This document shows positions 38,601 through 51,523 of a DNA stretch of 64,000 bases, one piece after another. The first letter of the stretch is position 1; the number at the start of each line of letters is the position of its first letter. Source of the stretch: Xylocopa sonorina (taxonomy: Eukaryota; Arthropoda; Insecta; Hymenoptera; Apidae); assembly GCF_050948175.1 (NCBI RefSeq), contig NW_027490127.1, forward strand, positions 248,001 through 312,000, read 5' to 3'. The translations under genes and the position numbers were made by a program. The notes beneath the pieces were generated by a model. It did not search any database and had not been told where the DNA came from. It saw nothing but the letters and a program-made list of their open reading frames with translations.

Positions 38601-41600
38601 TTGAAATGTGATGCGATATCGCGTTTTAAGGAGCATTAGAACTCTATTGCTACGATACGTAGACATCTGCAAATGCTATTTCCTAGCAATGAAGTGCCGC
38701 ATTTACATTCATTTGAAGTGTATACGAGGTATATGTGACACTTCGCAACAATTATTTTATCTTACCATGAAGCATAGAAATGAGATGCGATATTACGTTT
38801 TAAGAAGCATTAAAACTCTATTGCTTCGATACGGAGACATCTGCAAACGCTATTTCCTGGCAAGGAAGTGTCGCATTTACATTCTTTTGAAGTGAATACG
38901 AGGTATACATGTTACTTCGCAATGAATATTATATCTTATCATGGAACATAGAAATGAGGTGCGATATCGCGTTTTGGGAAGCATTAGAACTCTATTGCTT
39001 CGACACGTAGACATCTGCCAACGCTATTTCCTAGCATGGAGGTGTAGCATTACATTCTTTGGAAGTGAATACGAAGTATACATAACACTCCACAATGAAT
39101 GTTATATCTCATCATGAAACAGAGAAATGAGATGCGATATCGCGATTTAAAAAGCATTAGAAATCTATTGCTACGATACGTAGACATCTACAAACGCTAT
39201 TTAATATCAAGGAAGTGTTACACTTACATTCTTTTGAAGTGATTACGAGGTATACATAACACTCCACAATGTATATTATATCTCCTCATGAAACATAGAA
39301 ATGAGAAGCATATCGCGATTTGAGAAGCATCAGAACTCCCTTGCTACGATACGCAGACATCTGCAAACGTTATTTCCTAGCAAGGAAGTGTCGCATTTAC
39401 ATTCTTTTGAAGTGAATACGAGGTATACATAACACTCCACAATGAATATTATATCTTATCATGATGCATATAAATGAGGAGCGATTTCGCGTTTTAAGAA
39501 GCATTAGAACTCTCTTGCTACGATACGTGGACATCTGCAAACGCTATTTCCTAGCAAGGAAGTGTCGTATTTACATTCTTTTGATGTGAATATGGGGTAT
39601 ACATAACACGGCACAATGAATATTATATCCTACCATGAAACATAGAAATGAGATGCGATATGACGATTTAAGAAGCATTAGAACTCTATTTCTTCGATAC
39701 GTAGACATCTGCAAACGCCATTTCCAAGCAAAGAAGTGTCGCATTTACATTCATTTGAAGTGAATGCGATGTATACATAACACTCCACAATGAATATTAT
39801 ATCTTATCATGAAACATAGAATTGTGATGCGATATCGCGTTATGTGAAGCATTAGAACTCTCTTGCTACGATACGTAGACATCTGCAAACGCTATTTCCT
39901 AGCAAGGAAGTGTCGCATTAACATTCATTTGAAGTGAATACGAAGAATACATGAATCTTCGCAACGAATATTATATCTTATCATGAAACATAGAAATGTG
40001 ATGTGATATCGCGTTTTAAGAAGCATCAGATCTCTATTGCTACGATACGTAGACATCTGCAAACGTTATTTCCTAGCAAGGAAGTGTGGCATTTACATTC
40101 TTCTGAAGTGAATACAAGGTATACATGTCACTTCGCAATTAATATTATATCCTATCATGAAACATAGAAATGCGATGCGATATCCCGTTTCAAGAAGCAT
40201 TAGAACTTTATTGCTTCGATACGTAGATATCTGCAAACGCTATTTCCTAGCAAGGAAGTGTCGCATTTACATTCATTTGAAGTGTAGGCGAGGAATACAT
40301 AACACTTCGCAATGAATATTATACCCTATCATGAAACATAGGAATGAGATGCGATACCACGTTTTAAGAAGCATTAGAACTCTTTTGCTACGATACGTAG
40401 ACATCTGCAAATGCTATTTCCTAGCAAGGAAGTCTCCCATTTACATTCATTTGAAGTGTATGCGATGTATACGTGACAATTAGCAATAAATATTATACCT
40501 TATCATGGAACATAGAAATGAGATGCGATACCGCGTTTTGAGATGCAATAGAAATCTAATGCTACGATACGCAGAAATCTGCAAACGCTATTTCCTAGCA
40601 AGGATGTGTCGCATTTACATTCTTTTGAAGTGAAAACGTGGTATACATAACACTCCACAATGAATATTATATCTTATCATGAGACATAGAAATGAGATGC
40701 GATATTGCGTCTTGAGAAGCATTAGAACTCTATTGCTTCGATGCGTAGACATCTGCAAACGCAATTTCCTAGCAAGGAAGTGTCGCATTTACATTCTTTT
40801 GAAGTTAATACGAGGTTAACATAACACTCCACAATGTATATTATATCTTATCATGAATCATTGAAATGAGATGCGATATCGCGATTTAAGAAGCGTTAGA
40901 ATTCTATTGCTTCGATACGTAGACATCTGCAAACGTTATTTCCTAGCAAGAAAATGTCGCATTTACATTCTTTTGAAGTGATTACGAGGAATACATAACA
41001 ATCCACAATGAATATTATACCTGATCACGAAACAAAGAAATGAGATACGATATCGCGTTTTAAGAAGCAAGAGAACTCTATTGCTACGATACATAGACAT
41101 CTGCAAACGCTATTTCCTAGCAAGGAAGTGTCGCATTGACATTCTTTTCAAGCGAATACGAGGTATACATAACACTGCACAACGAATGTTATATGTTATC
41201 ATGAAACATAGAAATGAGATGCGATATCGCGTTTTAAGAAGCATTAGAACCCTAATGCTCCGATACGTAGACTTCTGCAAACGCTATTTCCTAGCAAGGA
41301 AGAATCACAATTACATTCTTTTTAGGTATAGACGAAATATACATAGCACTTCGCAATGAATATTATATGTTATCATGAAACATAGAAATGAGATGCGATA
41401 TCGCGTTTTAAGAAGCATTAGATATCTATTGCTTCGGTACGTAGTCATCTGCAAACTCTATTTCCCAGCAAGGTACTGTTGCATTTGCATTCTTTTGAAG
41501 TGAATACTAGGTATAAGTGACACTTCGCAATTAATGTTATATCTTATCATAAAGCATAGAATTGTAATGCGTTATCTCGTTTTAAGGAGCATTATAACTC

Positions 41601-43559
41601 TATTGCTTCGATACGTAGACATCTGCCAACGCTATTTCCTAGCATTGGAGTCTCGCACTTTCGTTCATTTGATGTGTACACGAGGTATGCGTAACACTTC
41701 GAAATGAGTATTATATCTTATCATGAAACTTAGGAATGAGATGCGATATTGCGTTTCAAGAAGCATTAGAACACTATTTCTTCGATGCCTAGACATCTGG
41801 AAACGCTATTTCCTAGCATGGAAGTGTCGCATTTACATTCATTTGTAGTGTAGACGAGGAATACATAACACTTCGTAATGAATATTATATCTTATCATGA
41901 AACATAGAAATGAGATGCGATATCACGTTTTAAGAAGCATTAGAACTCTATTGCTACGATACGTGGACATCTGGAAATGCTATTTCCATGCAAGGAAGTT
42001 TCGCATTTACATTCATTTGAAGTGTATGCGAGGTATACATAACACTGCACAATAAATATTATATCTTATCATGAAACATAGAAATGAGATGCGATATAGC
42101 GATTTAAGAAGCGTTAGAACACTATTGCTACGGTACGTATACATCTGCAAACGCTATTTCCTAGCATGGAAGTTTCGCATTTACATTCTTTTGAAGTGAA
42201 CACGAGGTACATGAAACACTAAACAATGAATATTATATCTTATCAAGGAACATAGAAATGAGATGCGATTTCACGTTTTAAGAAGCATTAGAAATCTATT
42301 GCTACGATACGTAGATATCTCCAAACGCTACTTCTTAGCAAGGAAGTGTCGCATTTACATTCTTTTGAAGTGAATGCGAGGTATACATAACACTTCACAA
42401 TGAATATTATATCTTATCATGAAACATAGATATGAGACGCGATATCGCTATATAAGAAGCATTAGAACTCTATTGCTTCAATACGTAGACACCTGGAAAC
42501 GTATCTCCTCGAAAGAAAGTGTCGCATTTACATTCTTTTGAAGTGTAGCCGAGCTATACATAACACTTCGCAAAGAATATTATATCTTATCGTGAAACAT
42601 AGAAATGCGATGCGATATCGCGTTTTAAGAAGCGTTGGAACCCTATTGCTACGATACGTAGACATCTGCAAACGCTATTTCCTAGCAAGGAAGTGTCGCA
42701 TTTACATTCTTCTGAAGTGAATACGAGGTATACATGACACTTCGCAATGAATATTATATCTTATCATGACACATAGAAATGAGATGCGGTATTGCGTTTT
42801 AAGAAGCATTAGAACTCTATTGCTACGATACGTAGACATCTGCAAACGCTATTTCCTAGGAATGAAGTGTCGGATTTACATTCTTTTGAAGTGAATACGA
42901 GGTATACATGACACTTCGCAATGAATATTATATCTTATCATGAAACATAAAAATGAGTTGCGAAGTCTCATTTTAAGAAGCATTAGAACTCTATTGTTTC
43001 TATACGTAGACATCTAGAAACGCTATTTCCTAGCAGGGAAGTGTCGCATTTACATTCTTTTGAAGTGAATACGAGGTATACATGACACTTCGCAATGAAT
43101 ATTATATCTTATCATGAAACAAAGAAATGAGATGCGATATCGCGATTTAAGGAGCATTAAAACCCTATTGCTTCGATACATGAACATCTGCAAACACTAA
43201 TTCCTAGCAAGGAAGTGTAGCATTTACATTCTTTTGAAGAGAATACGAGGTTTACATGACACTTCGCAATGAATATGATATCATCATGAAACATAGAAGT
43301 GAGGTGCGGTATTGCGTTTTGGGAAGCATTAGAACCCTAATGCTACGATACGTAGACATTTGCAAACGCTATTTCCTAGCAAGGAAGTGTCGCATTTACA
43401 TTCTTTTGAAGTGTCACGTCCTGAAGTCGCGAATGCTCTCGTCACGTGGACACTTATCGTAGCCGTTCCCGATATCGACGCGAACTGCGCGGAGCTGGTT
43501 CCTTCGGCGGACAAGACTCGATTTACCGGGTACAAAGACGTGCAACTTACCTTTCGATG

Positions 43560-43953
43560 CTCTTGATTCATTGACTTCTTTCTCGTTCCAGGTAGCGTAG
43601 GCACCGAGGATCGGTGACCCGGATAGCGGCGGCGTACGGCTGGAACGGCGGAATGGAGACTGGAATCAGGCGCCAGGTAGGCAGATCCCGGCTAACGGGT
43701 ATTGAAGTTGGAATCGGGCGCTCGGAGGCTCGTACGGGACGTACGGCGGCGAAGACTTCCTTGCAGGATACGGAAGAGCTCTGCGACGGTCCGGATATTT
43801 GGGTGCACCACCCACGTATTCACGCACAAGCCGACGGATGAATTCCTTCCTCCCCGCGCGTCGTGTACGCTTTACCCGAGAATCGCAGCTCATCGAAAGT
43901 ACTTGCACTTCGGTAAAGCACGGCACGGCTTAGCGCTGGTTCGCTCTAGCTTA
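43560..43953 (-). pseudogene. LTR ORF B copy, broken by a 1-bp deletion
   Basis: Matches 59068-59451 closely, including the RTRRAGRKE block and the TGA followed by the donor-like GGTAAGT. One base of a doubled C/G is missing at the proline-alanine-lysine codons (near 43763), shifting the frame so that the PAKEVFAAVRP block is lost. The short open frame that remains (43666-43926) is a by-product. This copy is inactive for ORF B. Confidence 0.6.
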
Positions 43954-44616
43954 GCGGATGCACCTAGGCGCAGGATACCTTGACACAACAGAAATAAAGT
44001 AAGAGCGGCTATGCGTTGGATCGCTCTTACCGTCCAGCCTTAAAATCATTGAGGATGATTTAATAGAAATAGCAACTAATCGCGAGCGTACCCGTGGAAT
44101 GGAATGTAAAAGGAATTTGTAATTGAGACAGAATAAACACTTTGACTTGTTATGAACTAAGATATATTCTTACTTGAATACCCTAATACACTAAATCTAA
44201 GTTACTACGTAATGTATAATAAGAGAAATGGAAGATGAATAAAATAAAGACTCCACTATGGGAGATGCGAATGAGTTCGGTGCATTGAGTTGCGAGCTCG
44301 TATGCCTGAGAGCCAATTGCTCTGTTCGCATCGAAGAGTGATACTGATGTCGGATCGGCGCGTCCGCGACCTCCTAGGGTCGTGCGGCGCGTGAGTGGCT
44401 GGGCCCCAGAGTGGTGACGGCGCGTGGGCGGAGAGCGGGGAGACCGCTCGTGGTGGGTTCGCCCGCGTTACGCGGTGAGCCACGCGCGTTGACCGCGCGC
44501 TCGAGCGTGAGCGCGTCTTAATCTATGTCGCATTTATAAATACATATTTACAGATCTTTGCTTATTTCTATGTGTGTGTGGTTTATGTATGTACATGAGT
44601 GTGTAGTGTGCTTATC

Positions 44617-44887
44617 CTAATATCGTCGGTACGAGAATAGCGTGTACGGATACGTGATTGCAGGAGAATCCAGTTCGTAGGCGTCGTAGCTCTCCTCATC
44701 CTCGTAGCGTGGGGTGGAATACTCCCTCGCGTACGTGTGGCGTCGCCTCCCCGTTCCGTGGCGGCGAGTATGCGGGTTGCCAGCGTGTAGGGGATCCGGA
44801 TGCTGGAGGAGATGCGGATGCTGATCTGTGGTCGTCGAGGGTGGCGGGCGGCGTCTGAGGGTGGCAGGCGGTACGCCTGACGTTACA
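44617..44887 (-). CDS. LTR-internal ORF A, copy in 43-kb LTR
   Basis: Open from the LTR edge (GTA ACG TCA GGC) to the stop after a Tyr-rich FSY end, with the same length as the copy at 58142-58412 and only a few amino-acid differences. There is no ATG at the edge here, as expected if the reading frame enters from internal sequence upstream of a 3' LTR. Probably not expressed from a solo LTR. Confidence 0.35.
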
Positions 44888-47800
44888 AAATGCGACACTT
44901 CTTTGCTAGGAAGTAGCGTTTGCAGATGTCTACGTACAGAAGGAATAGAGTTCTAATGCTTCTTAAAACGAGATATCGCATCTCAGTTCTATGTTTCATG
45001 ATAAGATATAATATTCATTGTGCACTGTAATTTATACCTCGTATTCACTACAAAAGAATGTAACTGCGACACTTCCTTGGTAGAAAATAGCATATGCAGA
45101 TCTCTACGTATCGTAGCAAAAGAGTTCTAATGCTTTTTACATGGCGATATCGTATCTCATTTCTAAGTTTCATGACTAGATATAATATTCATTGTGGAGT
45201 GTTATTTGTACCTCGTATTCACTTCCAAAGAATGTAAATGCGACACTTCCTTCCTAGGAAATAGCTTTTGCAGATGTCTACGTATCGTAGCAATAGAGTT
45301 CTATTGCTTCTTAAAACGCGATATCGCATCTCATTTCTATGTTTCACGATAAGATATAATATACATTGCGAAGTGTCATGAATACCTCGTATTCACTTCA
45401 AAAGAATGTAAATGCGACACATCCTTGCCACAATATATAGCGTTTGCAGATGCCTACGTATCGAAGCAATAGAGTTGTAATGCTTCTTAAATCGCGATAT
45501 CGCATTTCATTTCCATGTTTCATTATAGTGTATAATATTTATTGTGGAGTTTTATGAGTACCTCGTATTCACTTGAAAGGATTGTAAATGCGACACTTCC
45601 TTGCTATTAAATAGCGTTTGCAGATGTCAACGTATCGTAGCAATAGAGTTCTAATGCTTTTTAAATCGCTATTTCGCATCTCATTTCTATGTTTCTTGAT
45701 AAGATATAATATTCATTGCGAAGTGTCATGTATACCTAGTATTCACTTTAAAAGAATGTAAATGCGACACTTCCATGCTAGGAAATATCATTTGCAGATG
45801 TCTCCGTATCGAAGCAATAGGGTTCCAATGCTTCTTAAATCGCGATATCTCATTTCATATCTATGTTCCGTGATAAGGTATTATATTCATTGTGGAGTGT
45901 TAAGTATAACTCGTCTTCACTTCAAAAGAATGTAAATGCTACACTTGCTTGCTAGGAAACAGCGTTTCCAGATGTCTATGTATCTAGGCAATAGCCTTCT
46001 AGTGCTTCTGAAAATGCGACATCGCATCTCCTTTCTATTATTCATAACAAGATATAATATTCATTGCGAAGTGTTATGTATACCTCGCCCACACTACAAA
46101 AGAATGTAAGTACCACTCTTCCTTGCTAGGAATTGGCGATTCCGGATGTCTACGTTTCGAAGCAATAGAGTTCTAATGCTTCTTATAACGCGATATCGCA
46201 TCTCATTTCTATGTTTCATGATAAGATATAATATTCATTGCGGATTGTCATGTATACCTCGTACTCAGTTCAAAAGAATGTAAATGCGATACTTCCTTGC
46301 TAGGAAGTAGCATTCGCCGATGTCTACGTGTCGTAGCAGTAGAGTTCTAACGCTTCTTAAAACGCGGTATCGCATCTAATTTCTATGTTTCATGATAAAA
46401 CATGATATTCATTGCGAAGTGTCATGTATATCTCTCCCTCACTTCTAAAGAATGTAAATGCGACACTTCCTTGCTAGGAAATAGCGTATTCAGATGTCTA
46501 CGTGTCGTAGCAATAGAGTTCTAATGCTTCTCAGAACGAGATATCGCATCTCATTTCTATGTTTCATGATAAGATGTAATATTCATTGCGAAGTGTCATG
46601 TATACATCGCATACACTTCAAATGGATGTACATGCGACACTTCCTTCCTAGGAAATAGCGTTTGCAGATGTCTACGTGTCGTAGCAATGGAGTTCTAACG
46701 CTTCTTAGAAAGCGGGATCGCTTCTAATTTCTATGTTTCATGATAAAACGTAATATTCAGTGCGAAGTGTCATGTATACATCGCCCTCACTTCAAAAGAA
46801 TGTAAATGCAACACTTCCCTGCTAGGAAATAGCGTTTGCAGATGTATACGTATCGTAACAATAGAGTTCTAATGCTTCTCAGAACGCGATATCGCAACTC
46901 ATTGCTATGTTTCATGATAAGATATAATATTCATTGCGATGTGTCATGTATACCTCGCCCTCACTTCAAAATAATGTAAATGCGAAACGTCCATGCTATA
47001 AAATATCGTTTGCAGATGTCTACGTATCGTAGCAATAGAGTTCTAATGCTTCTCAGAACGCGATATCGCATCTCAATTCTATGTTTCATGATAAGATATA
47101 ATGTTCATTGCGAAGTGTCACTTATACCTCGCATATACTTCAAATGGATGTAAATGCGACACTTCCTTGCTAGGAAATAGCGTTTTCGGATGTCTACGTA
47201 CCGTAGCAATAGAGTTCTAGTTCTCCTTAAAACGCGATATCGCATCTCATTTCTATGTTTCATGATAAGATATAATTCATTCATTGCGGATTGTCATGTA
47301 TACCTCGTACTCAGTTCAAAAGAATGTAAATGCGATACTTCCTTGCTAGGAAGTAGCATTCGCCGATGTCTACGTTTCGAAGCAAAAGTGTTCTAATGCT
47401 TCTTAAATCGCGGTATCGCATCTCATTTCCATGTTTCATGATAAGATATAATATTCATTGCGAAGTGTCACTTATACCTCGCATACACTTCAAGTGAATG
47501 TACATGCGACTCTTCCTTGCTAGGACATAGCGTTTGCAGATGTCTACTAACCGAAGCAATAGAGTTCTAATGCCTCTTAATACGGGATATCGCATATCAT
47601 TTCTTTGTTTCATGATAAGATATAATATTCATTGCGAAGTGCTGTGTTTACCTCGTGTGCACTTCAAATGAATGTAAATGACACACTTCCCTGCTAGGAA
47701 ATAGCGTTTCCAGATGTCTATGTACCGATGAAATAGAGTTCTAATGCTACCTAAAACGCAACATAGCATCTCATTTCTATGTTTCATGACAAAGTATAAT

Positions 47801-48530
47801 ATTCGTTGTGAAGTGTTACGTATACCTCGTCTACACTTCAATAGAATGTAAATGCCGCACATCCTTGCTAGTAAGTAGCGTTTCCAGATGCCTACGTATC
47901 GAAGAAATAGAGTTCTAATGTTTCTTAGAACGCGATATCGCATCGCAGTTCTATGCTTCATGATAAGAAATAATATTCATTGCGAAGTGTTATGTGTACC
48001 TCGTCTGCACACGACAAGAATGTAAACACCATACTTCCTTGCTAGGAAATAGCGTTACTAGATGTCCACGTATCGAAGCAATAGATTTCCAATGCATCTT
48101 AATACGCGATATCGAATCGCAGGTCTATGATTCATGATAAGATATAATATTCATTGCGAAGTGTTGTGTAAACCTCGTCTACACTTCAGAAGAATGTAAA
48201 TGCCACACTTCGTTGCTAGGAAATAGCGTTTCCAGATGTCTACGTATCGAAGCAACAGAGTTCTAATACTTCTTAAATCGCGATATCGTATCTCATTCCT
48301 TTGTCTCATGATAAGATATAATATTCATTGCGAAGTGTTATGCATACCTCGTCTACACTTCAAGTGAATGTAATTGCGACACTTCCTTGTTAGGGAATAG
48401 CGTTTCCAGATGTCTACGTAACGAAGCAATAGAGTTCTATTGCTTCATTCAACGCGATGTCGCAACTCATTTCAGTGATTCATGGTAAATTGCAATGTTC
48501 TATGCAATATGTTACATTTGTCTGCATCTA
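44888..48530 (-). repeat. 174-bp satellite, minus orientation
   Basis: The same core monomer in reverse complement, beginning directly at the end of the LTR. The first monomer shares unusual variants (TTGTAGTG, GTCGCAGTTACATTC, TTCCTAGCAAAGAAG) with the last monomer before the LTR at 58142; the second monomer does not. Divergence increases towards 48.5 kb. Confidence 0.9.
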
Positions 48531-49095
48531 GACTTTAGAAGGATGTGAATCCTATACTTACTTGCACAGAACATCGTTTCCAGATCTCTACGTGTCCAAG
48601 CAACACATTTCTAATACTTCATGCAGCGCGATGTCGCATCTCATTCAACGTTTCAAAGCAAAGAATCTGTAACCATTTATCCATAACATTATGCTTAAAT
48701 GCTAGAGGTCTTCAATAGAATGTGAACTATATAATTCCATGCAACGGCATGGCTCTCCGTAGTGTCTGTCTGTTAAAGCAATATAGCTAGAATTCTCCAT
48801 GGAATGCGCTGGCGCATCCCATTTCATTGTTTCAAAGTAAGAATGCTGTAATCTCTTGTGCATAGCTCTATGCTTACCTGCTTTAAAATTTCATAAGAAT
48901 GTAAATTCTGCAGCTCCATGTAACAGGATTGCCCTTCGTAGTGTCTACATGTCGAGACAATAGAGTACTAATGCATCATACAATGCCATGACTCATCTCA
49001 TTTCAACGTTTCGAATTAAGTAAGCTGTAATCTTCTATGAAAATTATTATAATTGTCTGCTTCTACTCTACAAAAGAATGTGAATTCTATAGATC
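48531..49095 (-). repeat. Strongly decayed satellite monomers at array edge
   Basis: The monomer landmarks are still traceable (TTCCAGATCTCTACGT, CGATGTCGCATCTCATT, CTTCAATAGAATGTGAA) but with many substitutions and indels. The homology fades out near 49095. The gradient of decay towards the edge is typical of satellite boundaries. Confidence 0.75.
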
Positions 49096-49635
49096 CAAGC
49101 AACAGGACGACAGGCCCTCCACCATTCTACTGGCTGCCCTGATGCGGGCAAAGGATTCCCAGGGCCACTCGAACCGCGACCAGCATCTATCTTACACTCT
49201 AACCGATTCATCATCATGCGATTTCCATTAAACTTGCCGGGATCAGTGATATTGATTCGCTCAATTTAAATTATTATTTTCTTTTTAAGTTTCTCGATTT
49301 TTTTAGTTTCTCTCACGATATCGTCTATTTCGTTGTACCTTACCCTTACAGTATGGTATATAATCTGTTGTTTGGTATTTCTAGGATTTCCTCTTAATAA
49401 ATGCAATGCTTCCACATATTTTCTTTCTCTTTCTCTTTAGTTACATTGTTGTTATTTTATGCTATTCTCCCTCCACATTCCCTCTCTACACCATCTCGAA
49501 ACAGGCGTTATACGATTACTTCATGATGGCGCCCCGGTCTCGTTACACCGAGATCGAGTGTTCTCTCTTGCATCCGTTGATTTATATATGTTATTTATTG
49601 GAGAATATTTCCTCTTATTCTTTGTATTTTTCGAA
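49096..49635. other. Non-satellite sequence, no gene supported
   Basis: A short GC-richer stretch (49096-49235) is followed by AT- and pyrimidine-rich sequence. Open frames present lack known motifs and I see no splice-consistent model. Nothing else is recognised. Confidence 0.5.
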
Positions 49636-50524
49636 CGAAATTACATTGACAGAAGTACGAGCTAGTTCTGCACGCCTATTTGAAACATCATTAAATCACC
49701 TTGTTAAACAATAATATATTAAATGTGACTTGGACTTTTAAATTTGAATGTATAAACATCTAACAAATAAATATGTTTTTCTTAATATTCATATCATTAT
49801 ACATTCAGTGATTTATTGTGTGCTGTGATTTGATATAGTAACTGCTTGATTATATTTTACAATGAACTTTGCGTACCAAACATTGTTTTTACTCCTGATG
49901 GGAGTGGATAGTTCTTCGTTTTATATTCTTATATCGCATTGATTATAAAAGTATATGATATCATTTTTATGCAGTCATGTATAATTATGTACATACAAAT
50001 TCGCGATTAAGTAGCTATGTGTTCAAATTCAATTCCGAATAATGCACTAAAAAGCATCCCAGATAACAAACGGCAAGATGGTAGCGATACCATGCCGGCA
50101 CTATATTGCCACTTCCGAGGAGTGTCAACTGATTCGTAGTCATCTGTGACCGTATTCGTTAACTAAAATGCCAGAACGTGTTACCAGCACGTTCTAGACA
50201 AGCGAATCGCGCAGCACCAGCACCATGGTGGCACGCGTATCATCGCTCCATTCATGAATCTCCTCAGCAATGACGCAGGATCACATTTGGCAATGGGGAA
50301 CCTGTGCTTTCATACAAATTAAAACCGTTAGATGTCAGTAGATATTCAGCATATGAGTATTGATAGACATTTTGATAGTCGTTTTCCTATATTTATAGTT
50401 ATTGAGCTAGTCGTATATATTTCTTTCACTCCATCATAGACTAAAAATATTATTTATAAAAAAAATATTACTTATAAAATAAAAATTCATGCTGTTGCGT
50501 CTCTAATTTCGCCTTGTGTAATTT
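49636..50524 (+). repeat. 0.9-kb dispersed direct repeat, copy B
   Basis: Direct repeat of 861-1762, with scattered substitutions and small indels. Homology ends at CTTGTGTAATTT. Copy A runs straight into satellite at that point, while copy B runs into unrelated AT-rich DNA. With copy A it brackets the main satellite domain at a distance of about 48.8 kb. Confidence 0.75.
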
Positions 50525-51523
50525 TTGAAATAACATGCTCTCATCGTATTTAATGTAACCCTCAATTGCATGAATTTGTAACGATAAATTGAAGAAAATA
50601 TATATAAAATAAGTGTATATATTTTTATGACAAAGTAATTATCGACTTTATGGAAAAAATCGCCTTATCGAGCTAGTTTATGGAAAATAATAAAGTCGAG
50701 TTCTTATATCTTTGTTTTGTGCCGGTGTATCTATTTTGGAATCAAAATAAATAAATTGCGCAGTTTAGTCATTTTTCATACTTGCTTATAATTTTTATGG
50801 AAACAGCTTCCCCATTAGTAAATGTCAGCCTACGCCACAACCACGCGTGTAGCTATGGTGAGCTGATAGTGTCATTGTCACGGCCGCGTAGCCCATGTGC
50901 TATATCTCGGTGCTTTAATAGTGCCGTGATACGAATGCCGCCCCAGTACTAACAGTATGCGATTTCGAAAGCTGAGTAGGAGCACTTGGTTAGCACAGTT
51001 CTGTCACGGAATTCGTTCCATCCGTTGTCATTGGCGTGCCAATCGCTGGCTGTTTGGGATATTGTAGTGCATGAGGCAGACTTGTTCCTTATCATCGTCA
51101 AGTAGATGGATTTTCACTCCCCCCTTTTTGAATTTTTTAAATTATTGTTTGGAATTTTTGCCGTTTCTGTATCTCTATGACCGCATTGTGGATTCAACTT
51201 ATGTACGATCTTTTTGGTCTTCATCTTTTGTTACATGTAATATTATATATGTGATGCACGTTTGTTATGTAATGCTCCGATTTGTAAGCCCCAGATACTT
51301 TTATTCTTTGGTAAAGCAACTTATTCGATTAATATATATTTATTAGACATAGATATAAACAATTAGAAAAATGTTATTAAAACGCTATTAAATATGTTGT
51401 TGCAATTATATATTTAAGGTCTGAAGATGTAGATGCAATTAATGTCCGATATTTTACGTGATCCAATCGACGTATCGAGTGAGGCTATGAAATATAAAAA
51501 TCTTTTACTATTCTTCGAACGCT
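50525..51523. other. AT-rich sequence, no gene supported
   Basis: AT-rich sequence with one open frame (51071-51346, plus) that is Phe/Tyr/Leu-rich from base composition and shows no domain. I see no repeat or RNA gene. Confidence 0.5.

Larger units (their letters stand above)
15691..43411 (+). repeat. 174-bp satellite, core array (plus orientation)
   Basis: About 27.7 kb of tandem monomers, roughly 160 copies at about 173.5 bp. Core variants dominate. A sub-type lacking a few bases (ATATCATCATGAAAC) and reading GAGGTGCGGTATTGCG is common between about 16.1 and 31.9 kb. Distances between diagnostic variants are multiples of about 173 bp. No transposon interrupts this span, apart from a short AT-rich insert at 21430-21472. 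There are no genes: both strands are intermittently open because the monomer length is near 3 x 58. Confidence 0.93.
43412..44887 (-). mobile_element. Gypsy-type solo LTR at satellite strand switch
   Basis: A 1476-bp copy of the same LTR family as 58142-59607, in reverse orientation. On the minus strand it starts TGTAACGTCAGG and ends GGACGTGACA. By eye it is about 96% identical to the 58-kb copy, with mainly transition differences. The satellite to its left is plus-oriented and to its right is minus-oriented, so it is not a simple solo LTR in a uniform array. No target-site duplication is seen. Confidence 0.85.

Noticed and set aside
1763..43411. CRISPR-like array
   Set aside because: Repeats are contiguous monomers of about 173 bp with no short repeat/unique spacer structure, in a eukaryotic context with LTR elements. 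It is a satellite.
9000..43411. CENP-B box in the monomer (TTCGATACGTAGAC region)
   Set aside because: The TTCG core is present, but the required A and CGGG at the right spacing are not. I see no match to the box.
9344..43462. Many short open frames (60-110 codons) within the satellite on both strands, some spanning two monomers
   Set aside because: The monomer length is close to 174 = 3 x 58, so any frame open in one monomer stays open in the next. The frames translate the same satellite over and over, with no start context, no domain and free variation. They are artefacts of the repeat.
44256..44483. Arg/Pro-rich minus-strand frame in the middle of the LTR (also at 58535-58762)
   Set aside because: GC-rich composition explains the open frame, and the diverged LTR subfamily does not keep a matching frame, unlike ORFs A and B.
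51071..51346. 91-codon plus-strand frame
   Set aside because: Phe/Leu/Tyr-rich translation of AT-rich DNA with no motif, splice signal or homologous copy.
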